DNA from: Amphimedon queenslandica
Taxonomy: Eukaryota; Porifera; Demospongiae; Haplosclerida; Niphatidae
Reading direction: 5' to 3'
Length of the DNA stretch: 64,000 nt
NCBI RefSeq assembly: GCF_000090795.2
Contig: NW_003546256.1
Span: forward strand, 452,927 to 516,926
Positions 36,114 through 55,384 of the stretch are shown in pieces. The first letter of the stretch is position 1. Each line of letters starts with the position of its first letter. The position numbers and the translations under genes are program-made. The notes beneath the pieces were generated by a model. That model saw only the letters and a program-made list of their open reading frames with translations, made no database searches and was not told the DNA's origin.

Positions 36114-38327
36114 CAGTGTACTTTTTGATGTGGTAATATTGTCTTGAAACCTTCTGATTTCATGTGTTTTCCCCAGTATCCGATCCATTCTGAGGCCTCT
36201 GTAATTAGTGGATTAATGTTCATTTTACATGTAATGAATGAATGAATATTATGCTTACTTGATGTGTATGTAAATCCAACTTTGTTTAAAGTATGCTTAA
36301 TGACATTTGGTGTAATGGTGCTAGGCTTCCACTTCAGTAGTAACTTGTCTTTACTGGATAATTCCTCATCTAGAAAAACAATAATAATAACAATATTATT
36401 ATTATTAGATTGCATTAATTACTGTAAATCTGAGTATTAATTAATTAGAAATTTAATTACTCAAACACAGCACCTGACAGATACAAGTTGACAACAACAA
36501 AGTGCAAGTTGACAACAAAGTGCAAGTTGACGGCAAAGTGCATTTAACGGAGTGCAAGTTTTAACGCCTGTAAGATGTAATGTACATATATTAGTACATG
36601 ATACACTATACACTAACAATAATTATACTCACTAGATAGTGGAGTAGTTATACATGCACTGTATACTCAATACACTATACACTAGCATAAATACTTGTAG
36701 TTTGTGCAAGTTTTAGCGCCTGTAACATGTAATGTACATAAGTTTGTTGATATTAGTACATGATACACTAACAATATACTCACTAGCTAATGGACTAGTA
36801 TACTCGTTATAATAACTATACACTAGAATAAATACTTGTAGTTTCCGTAGTAGTTGGCGTATTATCTTAGTATGTGGCAGATTGCGGCTATGCATCAACT
36901 TGTACCTGTCAACTTGTACCTGTCCGGTGCTGTAACTTACAATTTTCTTTTGGCAGTGGAAAGTGTATTGTCGGTTGACGGTTAGGGAAAAGACTGGGAG
37001 TAAGAGCTGGTGATACACCACCTTCCTTCTCTCCTGGATAACAGACTCTAGCTGGGATCATTGCACTGGTGCAGATTCCTCTTCTCTCACTATGAGGTGA
37101 GAGGTGATCATTAATTAATAATTGCCCACTATCTGTTTCATGGCTTTCTCCTCCTATGCTTTCTAATTCCCAGGTCCCACGTGACAAGAGTGATCCCTCT
37201 ATTCCTATGCCATCTTCTCCTAGGTCTGACATTAGATCGTCTTCGTCTTCTAGCCATCCGCTGTCACTCTCTCCTTCCTCTTCCTCTTCCTCCTCTCCCT
37301 CGCTCAGGTCTTGGCTGTCTGATAGGCTAGTCTGCTCGCTTGATTTGCTTTCTGTATTCCATGTACACCCACTTAACCTACTATGCAGAGAGAGAAAGAG
37401 TGAGACAAAAACAAAGCAGAGTTGTACATAGGATTTTGGCATGGACAGGTTATTTTTTCAAGAATTGCTAGTAAAGAATTTTCCATTTTTATAAATTTTT
37501 CTGGTACATATACATGTTTTGACGTTGTGTAGCAAGTTTGAGCTGATTCCAATCAAAATTGGATTTTTTACAAATTTTTAAAGTTACTGTACATGTGCAT
37601 GTCTACTATACTCTCACTTAGCATGCTTGTGGGAAACTCTTAGGTGAAGAGAACATGTACTGTACATGCACTCAGACTTTGATACTCACCAAGTAGCAGG
37701 ATCAGAGCACGGTTTAGTGAGGGACTGGATTATGCTAGGCTCTAGTCGAGGCATTTCTAATAGTTTGCGGAAGTCTGGTCGAAGTGATGCTCTAGTGTTC
37801 CCTCTCATCTCATGCATGCTAGTACTTGTTCTGCTGCAACTGGAATAGCCACTGCTGGAGTGAGGTCTGTCTGCTATAGCTGGTCCTGATTCGTGTGATA
37901 TTGAAGGCAATGGTCTCAATATCCCAGTGTTTGTTGACATGGAGGGTTTCTCCCATGATAGTGAAGCACCCAATAGCCCACCTCTCTCTTCTCCTTCCTT
38001 GCATCGGGGAGTACTACTCTCTCCTAATGAGAGTCTTTCACTGATCCTTCCTCCTTTACTCCATGGTTTGTTCTCAGTGATTAATGGCTTGTGACTCACA
38101 GTAGGCAGTGCTGATTGGAGGTACGAGTCTACAAAACTGCATTCCTGTGATCTTGGCTTCTTTGATGTTGATGATGAGGACTTTGAGGTCGAGACAGTTT
38201 GTTCCCTCAGTTGCTGCAGGCTTGTCATGAGTGTTTCTACATTGTAAGGAGTGAGGTACTTCTTGTGTGCTTGGCAGGACAGGTAGCTCTCTTTGAAAGC
38301 TTTGTTTCTCTTTAGTGGGTCTTGCAT
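32513..38327 (-). CDS. TTLL4: Tubulin polyglutamylase TTLL4 (interrupted by assembly gap)
   Basis: Exons: 37690-38327, 36941-37380, 36259-36369, 36122-36198, 35937-36026, 35782-35883, 35282-35364, 35048-35176, 34987 into the gap, then 34136-34237, 33937-34071, 33450-33539, 33203-33254, 33126-33158, 32999-33070, 32670-32750, 32513-32617. TTLL4 adds glutamate branches to tubulin and other proteins. A Ser-rich, acidic N-terminal extension (Glu run [11 protein letters not shown]) precedes [13 protein letters not shown] and [13 protein letters not shown]. The ATP-grasp core shows [62 protein letters not shown] and [20 protein letters not shown] with the metal-binding E and N. Every visible junction keeps phase. 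The gap removes the end of exon 9 and perhaps one more exon. The last exon end is uncertain, since it either reads on to a stop at 32513 or splices at GTGAGA. An X-box-like motif is 73 bp upstream. Confidence 0.93.
34343..34572 (+). repeat. Palindrome-cored repeat variant abutting the gap
   Basis: Left part (GGCTGACAAGTACTATAATA, GTACATGGCATTTGAAGCAA) and a full body lead to a different perfect palindrome, CCAAAGGCTATAGCCTTTGG, at 34550-34569, where other copies have CCCTGTACTATAGTACAGGG. The sequence then runs into Ns. Confidence 0.8.
34573..34915. other. Assembly gap
   Basis: 343 Ns inside TTLL4, directly after a palindrome-cored repeat unit. Tandem copies of that repeat are the likely reason the assembly failed here. 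Confidence 0.99.
35412..35664. mobile_element. MITE-like element in TTLL4 intron 6
   Basis: Terminal inverted repeats AAGGCCTTTCTACACT (left) and AAGCCTTTCTACACT (reverse complement of the right end) are each flanked by TTA, consistent with the 3-bp target duplication of PIF/Harbinger elements. Inside are subterminal words that are inverted relative to each other (GAACTGGTTCCA, GGAACCGGTTCC; AAGTGATTCCACAC, GTGTGGAATGA). No coding capacity. Length about 250 bp. Confidence 0.6.
36061..36112 (+). repeat. (CT)n microsatellite
   Basis: About 24 CT units in TTLL4 intron 4, lying on the gene's sense strand as (GA)n just after the donor. Confidence 0.9.
36485..36850. repeat. Minisatellite plus ~150-bp tandem duplication in TTLL4 intron 2
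   Basis: At 36485-36560, four imperfect copies of a unit like GACAACAAAGTGCAAGTT. From about 36553 a block starting GCAAGTTTTAACGCCTGTAA and ending ATAAATACTTGTAGTTT is repeated once, starting again at about 36706 with GCAAGTTTTAGCGCCTGTAA. The two copies differ by substitutions and small indels. Confidence 0.7.
37475..37640 (-). repeat. Inverted fragment of the palindrome-cored repeat in TTLL4 intron 1
   Basis: Reverse-orientation body (GATTCCAATCAAAATTGGAT, AATTTTTAAAGTTACTG) ending with AGCATGCTTGTGGGAAAC, which is the reverse complement of the family's left terminus. No palindrome. Confidence 0.65.
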
Positions 38328-38400
38328 TATAAGCTCTAAGGATGCTTTATAGATAGTGCTAGATGAATCACACTCACGCCTTCACTGCAGTTGATTATCA

Positions 38401-38414
38401 GTTACCATAGAAAC
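38401..38414 (-). promoter_or_regulatory. RFX X-box-like motif upstream of TTLL4
   Basis: On the plus strand GTTACCATAGAAAC: one half (GTTACC) is perfect, the other (AGAAAC instead of RGYAAC) has one mismatch. It lies 73 bp upstream of the TTLL4 start codon at 38327. Confidence 0.45.
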
Positions 38415-38879
38415 GTTAATTTTTAACTCTTTAGTTTCATAGATTACTAAGATTAAATGCCTGCTAAGATTACATTAATCCAAAAATTAATTTTATTTCC
38501 AATTTTTTGAAAAGGCCAATAGTGCAGGCATGGGCTATTATAGCAAGTAAATTTGTCCAGACTATCTAGAGAGAGAACTTTAATAGTAGACTATAGGGGA
38601 TCATAAATGGGATTTCTTTATTGCATATAATTATGCAATTTTAAGTAACACACAACATTTGAACTTACTTGCATAACTTTATTTTTTATTTACAAAATAG
38701 CTATAAATCATAATACATGAACAACTATTGAGCATGATCAATCACAATATTAAATAACACCATAAATAATTATCATGGTTCATGGTTCTAGATTTTCATT
38801 AATATTTCCTGAATTATGCCTAAAAATGATAAAAGTCAATGTACATAGCTAAAATTTGACAAATTCTTAATTTTTTAGC

Positions 38880-39540
38880 TACCAGGCAGCAGGATTCCCC
38901 ACAGCATGCTTCATGAAATGCATACATTACATTTGAGTAACTTTTAAAATCCGTAAAAAATCCAATTTTGATCAGAATCAGCTGAAACTTTCTACACAAC
39001 ATAAAAACATATATATGTATCAGAAAATATTATAAAAATGGAGGATTCTCTTCTAGTCATTTTTGATGAAATTTGGCCAACGACCCTGTACTATAGTACA
39101 GGGGCTTTGGCTCGATTTTTGAGTAACTTTAATAATTCGTAAAAAATCCAATTTTGATCGGAATCAGGTTAAACTTTCTACACAACATAAAAACATGTAT
39201 ATGTATCAGGAAGAATTATAAAAATGGAGAATTCTCTCCTAGTCATTTTTGGTGAATTTGGCCAAGGTCCCTGTACTATAGTACAGGGACTTTGGCCTGG
39301 TTTTTGAGTAACTTAAAAATTTATAAAATATTCTTAATTTTGATCAAAATCAGTTAAAACTTTCTATATAACATAAAAACATGTATGTGTATCAGAAAAA
39401 ATTATAAAAATTGAGAATCCTCTCCTAGTCATTTTTTGGCAAAATTTGGCCAAAGACCCTTTTCTGAACAACTTGAAAATTCACTGGCAAAAAGCTGCAT
39501 GAGGACTATGCTAAAATCTTGTGGGAAACCCTAACTACGA
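38880..39540 (+). repeat. Palindrome-cored repeat, three tandem units between SLC26 and TTLL4
   Basis: Left end GATTCCCCACAGCATGCTTC, three body units, perfect palindromes at 39084-39103 and 39269-39288, a third unit with the core eroded, and the right end GCTGCATGAGGACTATGC followed by TCTTGTGGGAAACCC. The remaining intergenic sequence (38415-38879) is plain AT-rich DNA. Confidence 0.85.
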
Positions 39541-39608
39541 GTGCATCTACAAACTAGCCACAGGAGCTTTATTGTACAAGTATATAGTTTAGTTTATAAA
39601 AGCCAAGT

Positions 39609-42600
39609 CTATTTTTGACTGGTAGAATTAAAAGTGAAAAAAAACACCTTAGCCTGTTCTTCAGAATCTTCCAGATTAGTAACAGTGTACAATGCCTCCT
39701 CCTTATGTCCAGGACGCTAAAAGTAATAGAAATAATTCTTAGAGGAGTCCCAAATACCACATACTAATTTAGCTCCAGCAGTTGCATGCCTTGTGGCATC
39801 ATCTAGTGTACGAAATATCCACTCTTTACCACATTTATCAAAAAACCCAACTCTCTCTAGCATAGCATAATTATTGCCTGCGAAGGTGAGAACAGAAAAT
39901 AACGACAGAGCTTAGAAGCTAATAATTTATTACTACACACTTGTTAGAGCAGCAAACAACACTTGTATACCAAACTTGTCGAAGTCTAAAACAAGCTAAA
40001 AGATTACAATAACAACACAAGGAACTGAAGTCACTGATATTATTGACTTGCTGCATTGTTTTCACTCCCATGGCATCCATAAACCCGATTGACGAACAAT
40101 CCAGTATTAATGTATGGACTTTACTATCATAATGATTATATACCACAAAATAAAATTTAAAAAACTCACTTGACAGGATGCGTAGGTGAATGAGGGCTCC
40201 AATTTCCTCTAGAGAATCAAAAAGTTTAAAAGTTAATACAAAATTTTAGGCATTCACATTATGTTATTACAAAAATTTTTAACATCTAAAACAAAAATTC
40301 ATACACAATAATCATAGGTTAAAAAAATATTGCCACTTACCTCTTCTTTTTCAATATCTACCATAAAGAGATATGAAATGAATATTGTAAGAACTGATTG
40401 AACATACTTTATAAAACAATGCTTGAATGCAGCCAGGCTTATCGTCCGATGATGCTCTTCTATCAATGCCACACACAATATCTAAACGAGCTTGAAACAC
40501 TTTACAATTGATAAAACACAACGGGGCTTGGAACCGATAAATGATAACATCAGGAAGTCTCGTAATCTGAAAAAGAACATCTTGTTGATGAGGAAGTATT
40601 TTTTAATAATTTTAGAGCCTAATTATTTTTATTTTTATTGTAGTAAAACGCATGATACTTGCAGCAGTAGATGCAATCATACAGTGTGAATAAATAAATT
40701 GACAGTAAATTTTCTTACCAATTCTTTGTTAGCTATATCATCATAGCTTTTAGGGTCAAGTTCTAATGATTTGGGTCTATCATTATAAAATGACACAAAT
40801 AAATTCTAGAAAGGAGTTAGGATAAGCCTTACAGGACAATCTTAAAGAGTATAACAGCAAGAGAGAAACCAACACCAATACCTAGTCCTAGATCCACTCC
40901 TAATAGTACTGTTGCTGTAAAGACAACTAGCCATATGAACTGGAAAATAAAGAAATTAAAATGAAACCCAAACCAACTTCTCACCATATCTGACATTGAT
41001 AGCTTGAAGTATCTCCAGACATCAACTATTTGAGAGAACATTCCATACAATGCTACCCATATTATAGAAGCTAAAACAGCCTAAAATGATATATTCACAT
41101 ACACTATAGCAGCAAAAATAGACAGTATATATCTTACATTAGGTAGCGGTTCAAATAAATGACCCAATGCCACTAACACCAAGAGCATGATACTTGATGA
41201 AATAAGACCAACTAACTATTATTATTATTATTATAAATGTATTTTAAAATATTGTATCAAATAGTTCCACTCTGCATTACTTGTGTTTTTCCGCCAGAGA
41301 CAGATTGTACAGTTGATCTTGATAGACTGCCAGCAGTGTTAAGACAAGAAAAGAATGACCCAACCAAATTCATAGCACCGTAAGCTATAAACTCCTGCAA
41401 TAGATGTGCATGTACATCAAATCTTAGAGAGACTTTCTTTACTTGATCGGGAGACACAGTATAATTGTGCTGCTTTGCAAAAACTTGCGCTAAAGATATC
41501 GAGACAGAAAAAGTGACAATAGATATGACGGCAGCATCTTGTATCAAAGGAATCATGTATGAGACAGTGGGAAGGCTAGGACTTGGTAGCCTAAAATTGA
41601 ATCAATGCAATACTCACGATGTGTGGTTCTTTTCTTACCCTAGTGGGACCTCCTCGATAATGTTAACATCAAATTTGTGACTAAAACTAGCCGCATATGA
41701 GATAATAGCACCGACAACAACCTTTAGTAAAATGTAATAACACACAGCACTCAGTTATGCAATTTTGTATCCTTATAGTTTTGATAACAATTTCAGAAAA
41801 AATATTTCAACTTACGACAATTAATTGTGAAGGTAATGGCACCGGCCACTTGAATTTATCTTTATTTTTGAAACAGCCTTTCCTCTGTGATGAATAAGAC
41901 CAGCATTGTATCTTTAGCTTACGAATAACTTTACGGTCAACAATACGAAATATAATAAGAGTGATGATGGTAACAATAGAGATTAGTAGGGTAGCAATAT
42001 TAGTGGTCGGCAATGATTTAAATACTTCCACCCATATCTAAAGAAAATATAACAATAAATCAATCAGTTTTATACGACTGTACACGATTAATGGGTTTAA
42101 GCCTCAGTTATTTTGCTCATGACTTTTGGAGCACTTTAAATTATTCTGAAATATTGGTGTACTTATATATATACGGACACATACCTTAGGAATGCTAAAA
42201 AGTGTTCTTATTGGTTCTATATCCAGTCCAAATATATGCTTAGCTTGACTAGTAAATACATGGGCTGCAGCTCCAGTCGTATAGCCGGAGATCAGTGACT
42301 CGGACAAGAGTATAGTGATAAATCCAAACTTAAATAATCCTAAAATTATCTACAACACAATAATAATCATTTAATTAAAAAAAATCATTTCTCATACCAT
42401 ACCATGAATATTCCAGAGAGAAATGAAAGTGTAACTGCTATTTTAACTTTTAGCTCCTCACAACTCATCTCTGTTCCACTTATACTGACTATTATATCGT
42501 TATTTTCAGTGCCATTTAGGCAGGGATACATTTCTTCATTGCTTTCAAGCACGTGAGTGATACCATTAGCCACCATTAAACTAACAACTGCAAAAGTTCC

Positions 42601-44032
42601 TGTAATAAAAGATGCAAGATGTTAAAAAAGTCTATCAAATACCAATGTACACATATTCCTATTATTACTATGAATAATTGTATAGCTAAATAATCTAAAC
42701 TGACCGACAGATATGTGTCTCGATGTTCCTAAAAACGAGTAAACAATGACAGGTACAAATGATCCATATAATCCATACACTGCGGGCAGTCCTGACAATA
42801 ATCCGTAAGCCAGACCTAATTATACAAATAAAACAATAACATAATAGCAAGAGTAAATAATAATTAGAGGAGAGTGTCCTACTGTGCCTATACCCCCTGC
42901 TTCATCACGGCGTAGAATTGAAGAGTCACATTCAGGATATTTTCAGTATTTTAGAGTAGTTATTCAAAAATAACTAGCAATACCTATAACTACTCAAATA
43001 AAATACGGAAATATCCTGAATGTGACTCTTCAATTCTACGCCGTGATGAAGCAGACCTTATAGCCAGTAGGACACTCTCCTCTAATTATTATCTACTCTT
43101 GATAATAGGGATGTTCAGCTCATACAGTAGCTCATGCTTGCTCACTCTCCCATTGTTAACATTCACCTGCTCCTAGTATTCATATGATATGGCAAACACT
43201 TGACCAGTGGTCACAATGAAAATTAAAATCCACTCAAATCACTATTGCTGCCATCAGCATACGCTATAGGAAGCATGCTGCTAGCCTTTGATGCTTCATT
43301 TCAATCTCATTGAATGAAATAGAAATGTTTTATATTCAAGGCAGCCATGTTGCATGACTCTAGACCACATCAAGGCATGATCAAAGGCTGGAAAAAATGA
43401 AAGCAACATTGTAGAGCATGGCAGACTTAATAATAGAGACAAAGAATCATTTTCATGGGTGCAAATAACTGTACAAACATCAGAGAAATGTCTCCATTAC
43501 CTTGAGGAATATGCATAACAGCAATAGTGATGCCAGATATAATGTCTCCCAGTAGAAACTTAAGCTGATATATCCACAACCAGCCAATTATTGGGAAGCG
43601 AGTGAACAAGAAATACTTGCATTCCCTCCTGGAGGAAGGGACCTTGATTGCAGTTAGAATAGGTTCAGGTGGTATGAATGACCTGTGCCAATTCTTCTTC
43701 ATTCTGCTCTCAGGTGGTCTTAAGATCTGCTCAGGATGCTTAACAATAGTCTCGAGGAGCTCTGTAGTTGGCCTGCAGAAAATAAAAATAGCACAATAGA
43801 CCAATATGATAGTAGTGTAGTGACTGTAGTCAAGAGTGTAGTAAGACAAGGGTTAGTCGGCCAATCAACTACTAGACACTATAGTAGGGTAGTCTTGAGC
43901 AGGACTGACAGCTGATATATTGCAACCTGCTAACCTGCCCAATACAGGACTCTCGCCATTAGGATCAACCTCAATATCTCCCTCTCCCAATGGCCGCAGC
44001 TCGATTTCTTCAAGGTCGTCTGGAGCAGCCAT
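39609..44032 (-). CDS. SLC26 family anion transporter with STAS domain
   Basis: Twenty exons give 771 aa: 43935-44032, 43501-43772, 42715-42825, 42403-42599, 42185-42349, 41816-42037, 41639-41721, 41443-41590, 41281-41394, 41138-41215, 40985-41080, 40833-40939, 40719-40776, 40408-40566, 40341-40357, 40170-40208, 40048-40123, 39941-39995, 39765-39877, 39609-39716. SLC26 proteins exchange sulfate, chloride, bicarbonate or oxalate across membranes. Signature parts are [20 protein letters not shown] with [20 protein letters not shown] (sulfate transporter signature), [37 protein letters not shown] and the STAS core [20 protein letters not shown]. An external loop with CLNGTENN could be N-glycosylated. 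Exon 15 is a 17-nt microexon. Intron 2 contains a long hairpin. Which vertebrate paralogue group it belongs to was not determined. Confidence 0.94.
42848..43101. other. ~250-nt near-perfect hairpin in SLC26 intron 2
   Basis: The left arm (about 42848-42966) and the reverse complement of the right arm (about 42983-43101) match at roughly nine positions in ten. This includes an uninterrupted central stretch of about 45 bp containing CTTCATCACGGCGTAGAATT. The loop is under 20 nt. The paired core is more GC-rich than the surrounding intron. It could be a foldback/MITE, an inverted duplication making hairpin siRNA, or a long microRNA precursor. Confidence 0.75.
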
Positions 44033-44293
44033 CTTGCTGCTTTGGTTATTAATGAGAAGGCGTGGCTTGTTGTTAAATTAGAAAATAATATCGTCTTAAG
44101 AGCTAATACGGTATTAGCTTGAATGCGGATAGAGAGCACCTAGGGAGGAAGCATTGGGACACAAAGTAAGTGATAGGAGAGGCTTCTGTACTTAATCTTT
44201 CCCCACTATCCATCCTCTAGACAACTCAGAGTTCCTTTCTCTCATGTTATAAAGTCTTCTTGTTCTCTATTTGAAGACTAAAACCACCCGAAC
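44033..44293. other. Bidirectional promoter region SLC26/MAP4K
   Basis: About 260 bp between two divergent start codons. It has GGACAC and CTCATG words but no TATA box, X-box or repeat that I can name. Confidence 0.4.
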
Positions 44294-52625
<8,332 letters not shown>

Positions 52626-53313
52626 CTTGCAAGGATCTGCTACACTTTTGTATTCATTGAAGTGACATAGTGTGTTGTTAGAAGTGGTTAATAATAATAA
52701 TAATAATAATATTAATTTTAATATTAATAATAATAATTACAATTAAGATGTTTATTTGATGTGCTTCAAGTTTCTTATCAAAAATATTATTACTACTAAA
52801 TAAAACTTTCATTTTAAAAAAAGGCAATTTCATCAGAGTCACTCCTGAAGAGCTCTTGCTAATTTGCTATATGCCCAGTGTGTCTATTCTTACACTAGAT
52901 AACATGTTGCTAGCAACTTTGGTGGTTACTTTGCTGTAATCATTTTGTTCCAAAAATAGAACAGATATCTATTATTAGATACAAGATTGAAGCAATTTGC
53001 TATCAACATGTTGCTTATAATGTCGTATATGTGTATGTTGATAGTGTTACATGATGCAACTCGTCAACAAGTTGTAGTGCTAGACGTCTTTGTCATTGTA
53101 TTCTCTTATAAAAACCACTGAGTGTGAAAGGACTCAGTATCTATTTCATTGTCTGTTCTGGCAAAACATAGCCAATTTCTATAGTCTAAAAGTCACATCA
53201 ACAAGTTCTGACGTTTTTGTCTTGAACTTATTGATATAAAACCACTTAGTATAAGGACCTATTGATTTCCATTGTATAGTAATAATGATATAATAAGAAA
53301 AATAAGTGAAGTG
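52626..53313. other. Convergent 3' intergenic region MAP4K/RNASEH2B
   Basis: About 690 bp. It contains an AAT-type microsatellite (about 52690-52735) and a degenerate direct repeat: a block with CAACAAGTT, GACGTCTTTGTC and ATAAAAACCACTGAGT near 53060-53130 recurs as CAACAAGTT, GACGTTTTTGTC and ATAAAACCACTTAGT near 53200-53260. No gene is visible. Confidence 0.5.
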
Positions 53314-55287
53314 TTATTTTTTAGTGAAGAAACTGGTCATTGTTTTCATTCCTTTCTTGTTCACTTTAGCCAAAGCCTTTTGAGCGGCAGAGAGTTTAGG
53401 CTCCACCTGTAAAGAATCAAAACACTCAATACTTTACTAGCCGACTTACTTTTACTGCCACTGGTTTAACACCTTTACTGTAATCTTCAGTAGGCTCAGA
53501 GATTTGTCTCTATAATGTGTGAAGGATTACAAGGTTGTATAAGTTCATCTTATTCTCACTTTCTTTGCTGGTAGTTCATTGCCATCTTCTATTGGACGCT
53601 TGCGGTCCACAGCTGCTAATTGATACTTGGCATCTAAATCCTCACAAAGTGAAGCAGGAACATAATCCTTTATCATTCCACTGGCATATTCCTTATACTC
53701 CTCATCTACAGGGTAACTGAAAATTACAAATTATGATTTCAAATGATTACCTTCAGCAAGTGATGTTTGTTTATTACTGCGGACATAATGGACACTTTGT
53801 GATCCTTTGCCTACATAGATACCTTGCTCTTTAAGCGTACTGGATAATAATTCGACCTATTGTACATTAAAAAAGAAAAAAGTATTAACTTCAATTTAGC
53901 CTGATTATTCACATTTACCTTTTTTGACAGCCAGCACAATGTCTTCTCTTTATTGTATCGATACACGATCACATCACCTTGTATCACTGAAACATAACCA
54001 TGCAATTACCAACAACCGTGTCACGAACTACAAATACCTTTAGAGTCAGTTATGTTGCTCATTTGGGTGGGAGAGACCAGGTTTTCAATGAGGTACGAGT
54101 GAGAGCAGTGATCCAGTATTGCATCAAGGGTAGTGAATTTATCAATGCTCTATTAAAAGAAGATCCCACCCCCACACTAAAATAATTATTAATCATACAC
54201 TATTAATATTACTTTGGAAGATAGCAATGCAGCTAGTATAAAAAACAAAGGATCCATTTTAGTGCAGACATAGAAGCTTCCATCTAAAACTCATCGTTCA
54301 ATATCATTAATTACACTGGACAAGTCAAACCTGATTGTACCGATTCACCAATAAACCAAGACCTGTATTGAGAGCTTGTTTTATTCAACTCGTATATTCT
54401 TCTCTGATCTGCTGATATTAAGTATTGTCGTAAAATGCCTAATCATCAAAATAAACATTAGAAATGACTTGTGTGACATTAACCTGAATGAGGATCTGGA
54501 TATTTAATGAACTGTGGTTGGACATTATTATCACCTAGTGCATCACCTGGAAAATAATAAAAAATAGATATTAAACTGAGTTTCCCACAGAATTTTAGCA
54601 TTAATTTGCTTCAAAATTTTGACAAAATACCCTTTACTATAGCACAGGGTAATTTGTCAAAAAAATTTGAGAGATTTTTCTCTTTTTATATTTTTTTCTG
54701 ATACATATACATGTTTTTATATTGTTCAGCAAGTTTGAGCTAATTCTGATCAAAACTAGATTTTTTGCAAATTTTTAAAGTTACTCCAAAATCAGGCCAA
54801 AGTCCCTGTACTATAGTACAGGAACTTTGGCCAAATTTTACCAAAAATGGCTAGGCGAGATTTCTCCATTTTTATAATTTTTCCTGATACATATACATGT
54901 TTTTATGTTGTGCAGAAAGTTTGAGCTGATTCCGATCAAAATTGGATTTTTTACAAAATTTTTAACAGAGACCATGTACTATGCAATGCATTCACACGTA
55001 TCTATTCATTATTTTAAAGATGCTACCATAACAGTTGCATATCTATGATGTTACTTACGTGGAAGGATAACAACCCATTGAGAGGAGGATAAGTGATGGG
55101 CGTGTTTAATACTAGAAGGTTTCCTTTCTCTATCCTCAGTAATAAGAGATAAGGGAGCGCTATCCTGCGAGTCTACGAATGTACTACTGGACACAGAAAC
55201 ATTTGAAATCTCCCGACTGAGACTATGGGAGCCTTGAGATAAGCTCTCGTCACTGCAGACACTTTTACTTCTATTTCTGGTTAGCAT
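53314..55287 (-). CDS. RNASEH2B: Ribonuclease H2 subunit B
   Basis: Ten exons give 342 aa: 55059-55287, 54484-54546, 54331-54438, 54213-54283, 54038-54149, 53919-53986, 53778-53856, 53560-53705, 53450-53509, 53314-53406. RNase H2 removes ribonucleotides and RNA/DNA hybrids in the nucleus; subunit B scaffolds subunit C and recruits PCNA. Matching segments are ELNKTSSQYRSWFIGESVQS, KMDPLFFILAALLSS, VYRYNKEKTLCWLSKKV (human KYSKEKTLKWLEKKV), YKEYASGMIKDYVPASL and LSAAQKALAKVNKKGMK. The C-terminus KTMTSFFTKK is a PIP-box-like PCNA-binding motif at the conserved place. The N-terminal ~45 residues are Ser-rich and extended. At exon 8 the frame demands the inner acceptor CCCTGTAG at 53706 rather than TTTTCAG slightly upstream. 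An inverted palindrome-cored repeat lies in intron 1. Confidence 0.93.
54573..54970 (-). repeat. Palindrome-cored repeat, inverted, in RNASEH2B intron 1
   Basis: Begins with GTTTCCCACAGAATTTTAGC, the reverse complement of the family's right end. Two reversed bodies follow, with a nearly perfect core CCCTGTACTATAGTACAGGA at 54804-54823 and an eroded core near 54635-54655. Confidence 0.8.
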
Positions 55288-55384
55288 TTTTGATGGGTAT
55301 TGGAAATTATTATTTTTTTAGATTTTTTTCGGAGCTAGCTAGAGCTAGATTGACCACGCCCACAGACACGCCTCTAAAAGAAAA

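Noticed and set aside
40777-40832. A 27-nt intron or frameshift in SLC26 (GTAAGG to TTTCTAG, 40806-40832)
   Set aside because: That acceptor breaks the frame. Using the next AG at 40777-40778 gives a normal 56-nt intron and an open frame, so no anomaly is needed.
43120-43440. Possible extra SLC26 exon in the long intron 2
   Set aside because: The neighbouring exons join perfectly in phase and in family alignment without it.
52916-52927. X-box-like GTTGCTAGCAAC
   Set aside because: It lies in a convergent 3' region far from any start codon and has no spacer; probably chance.
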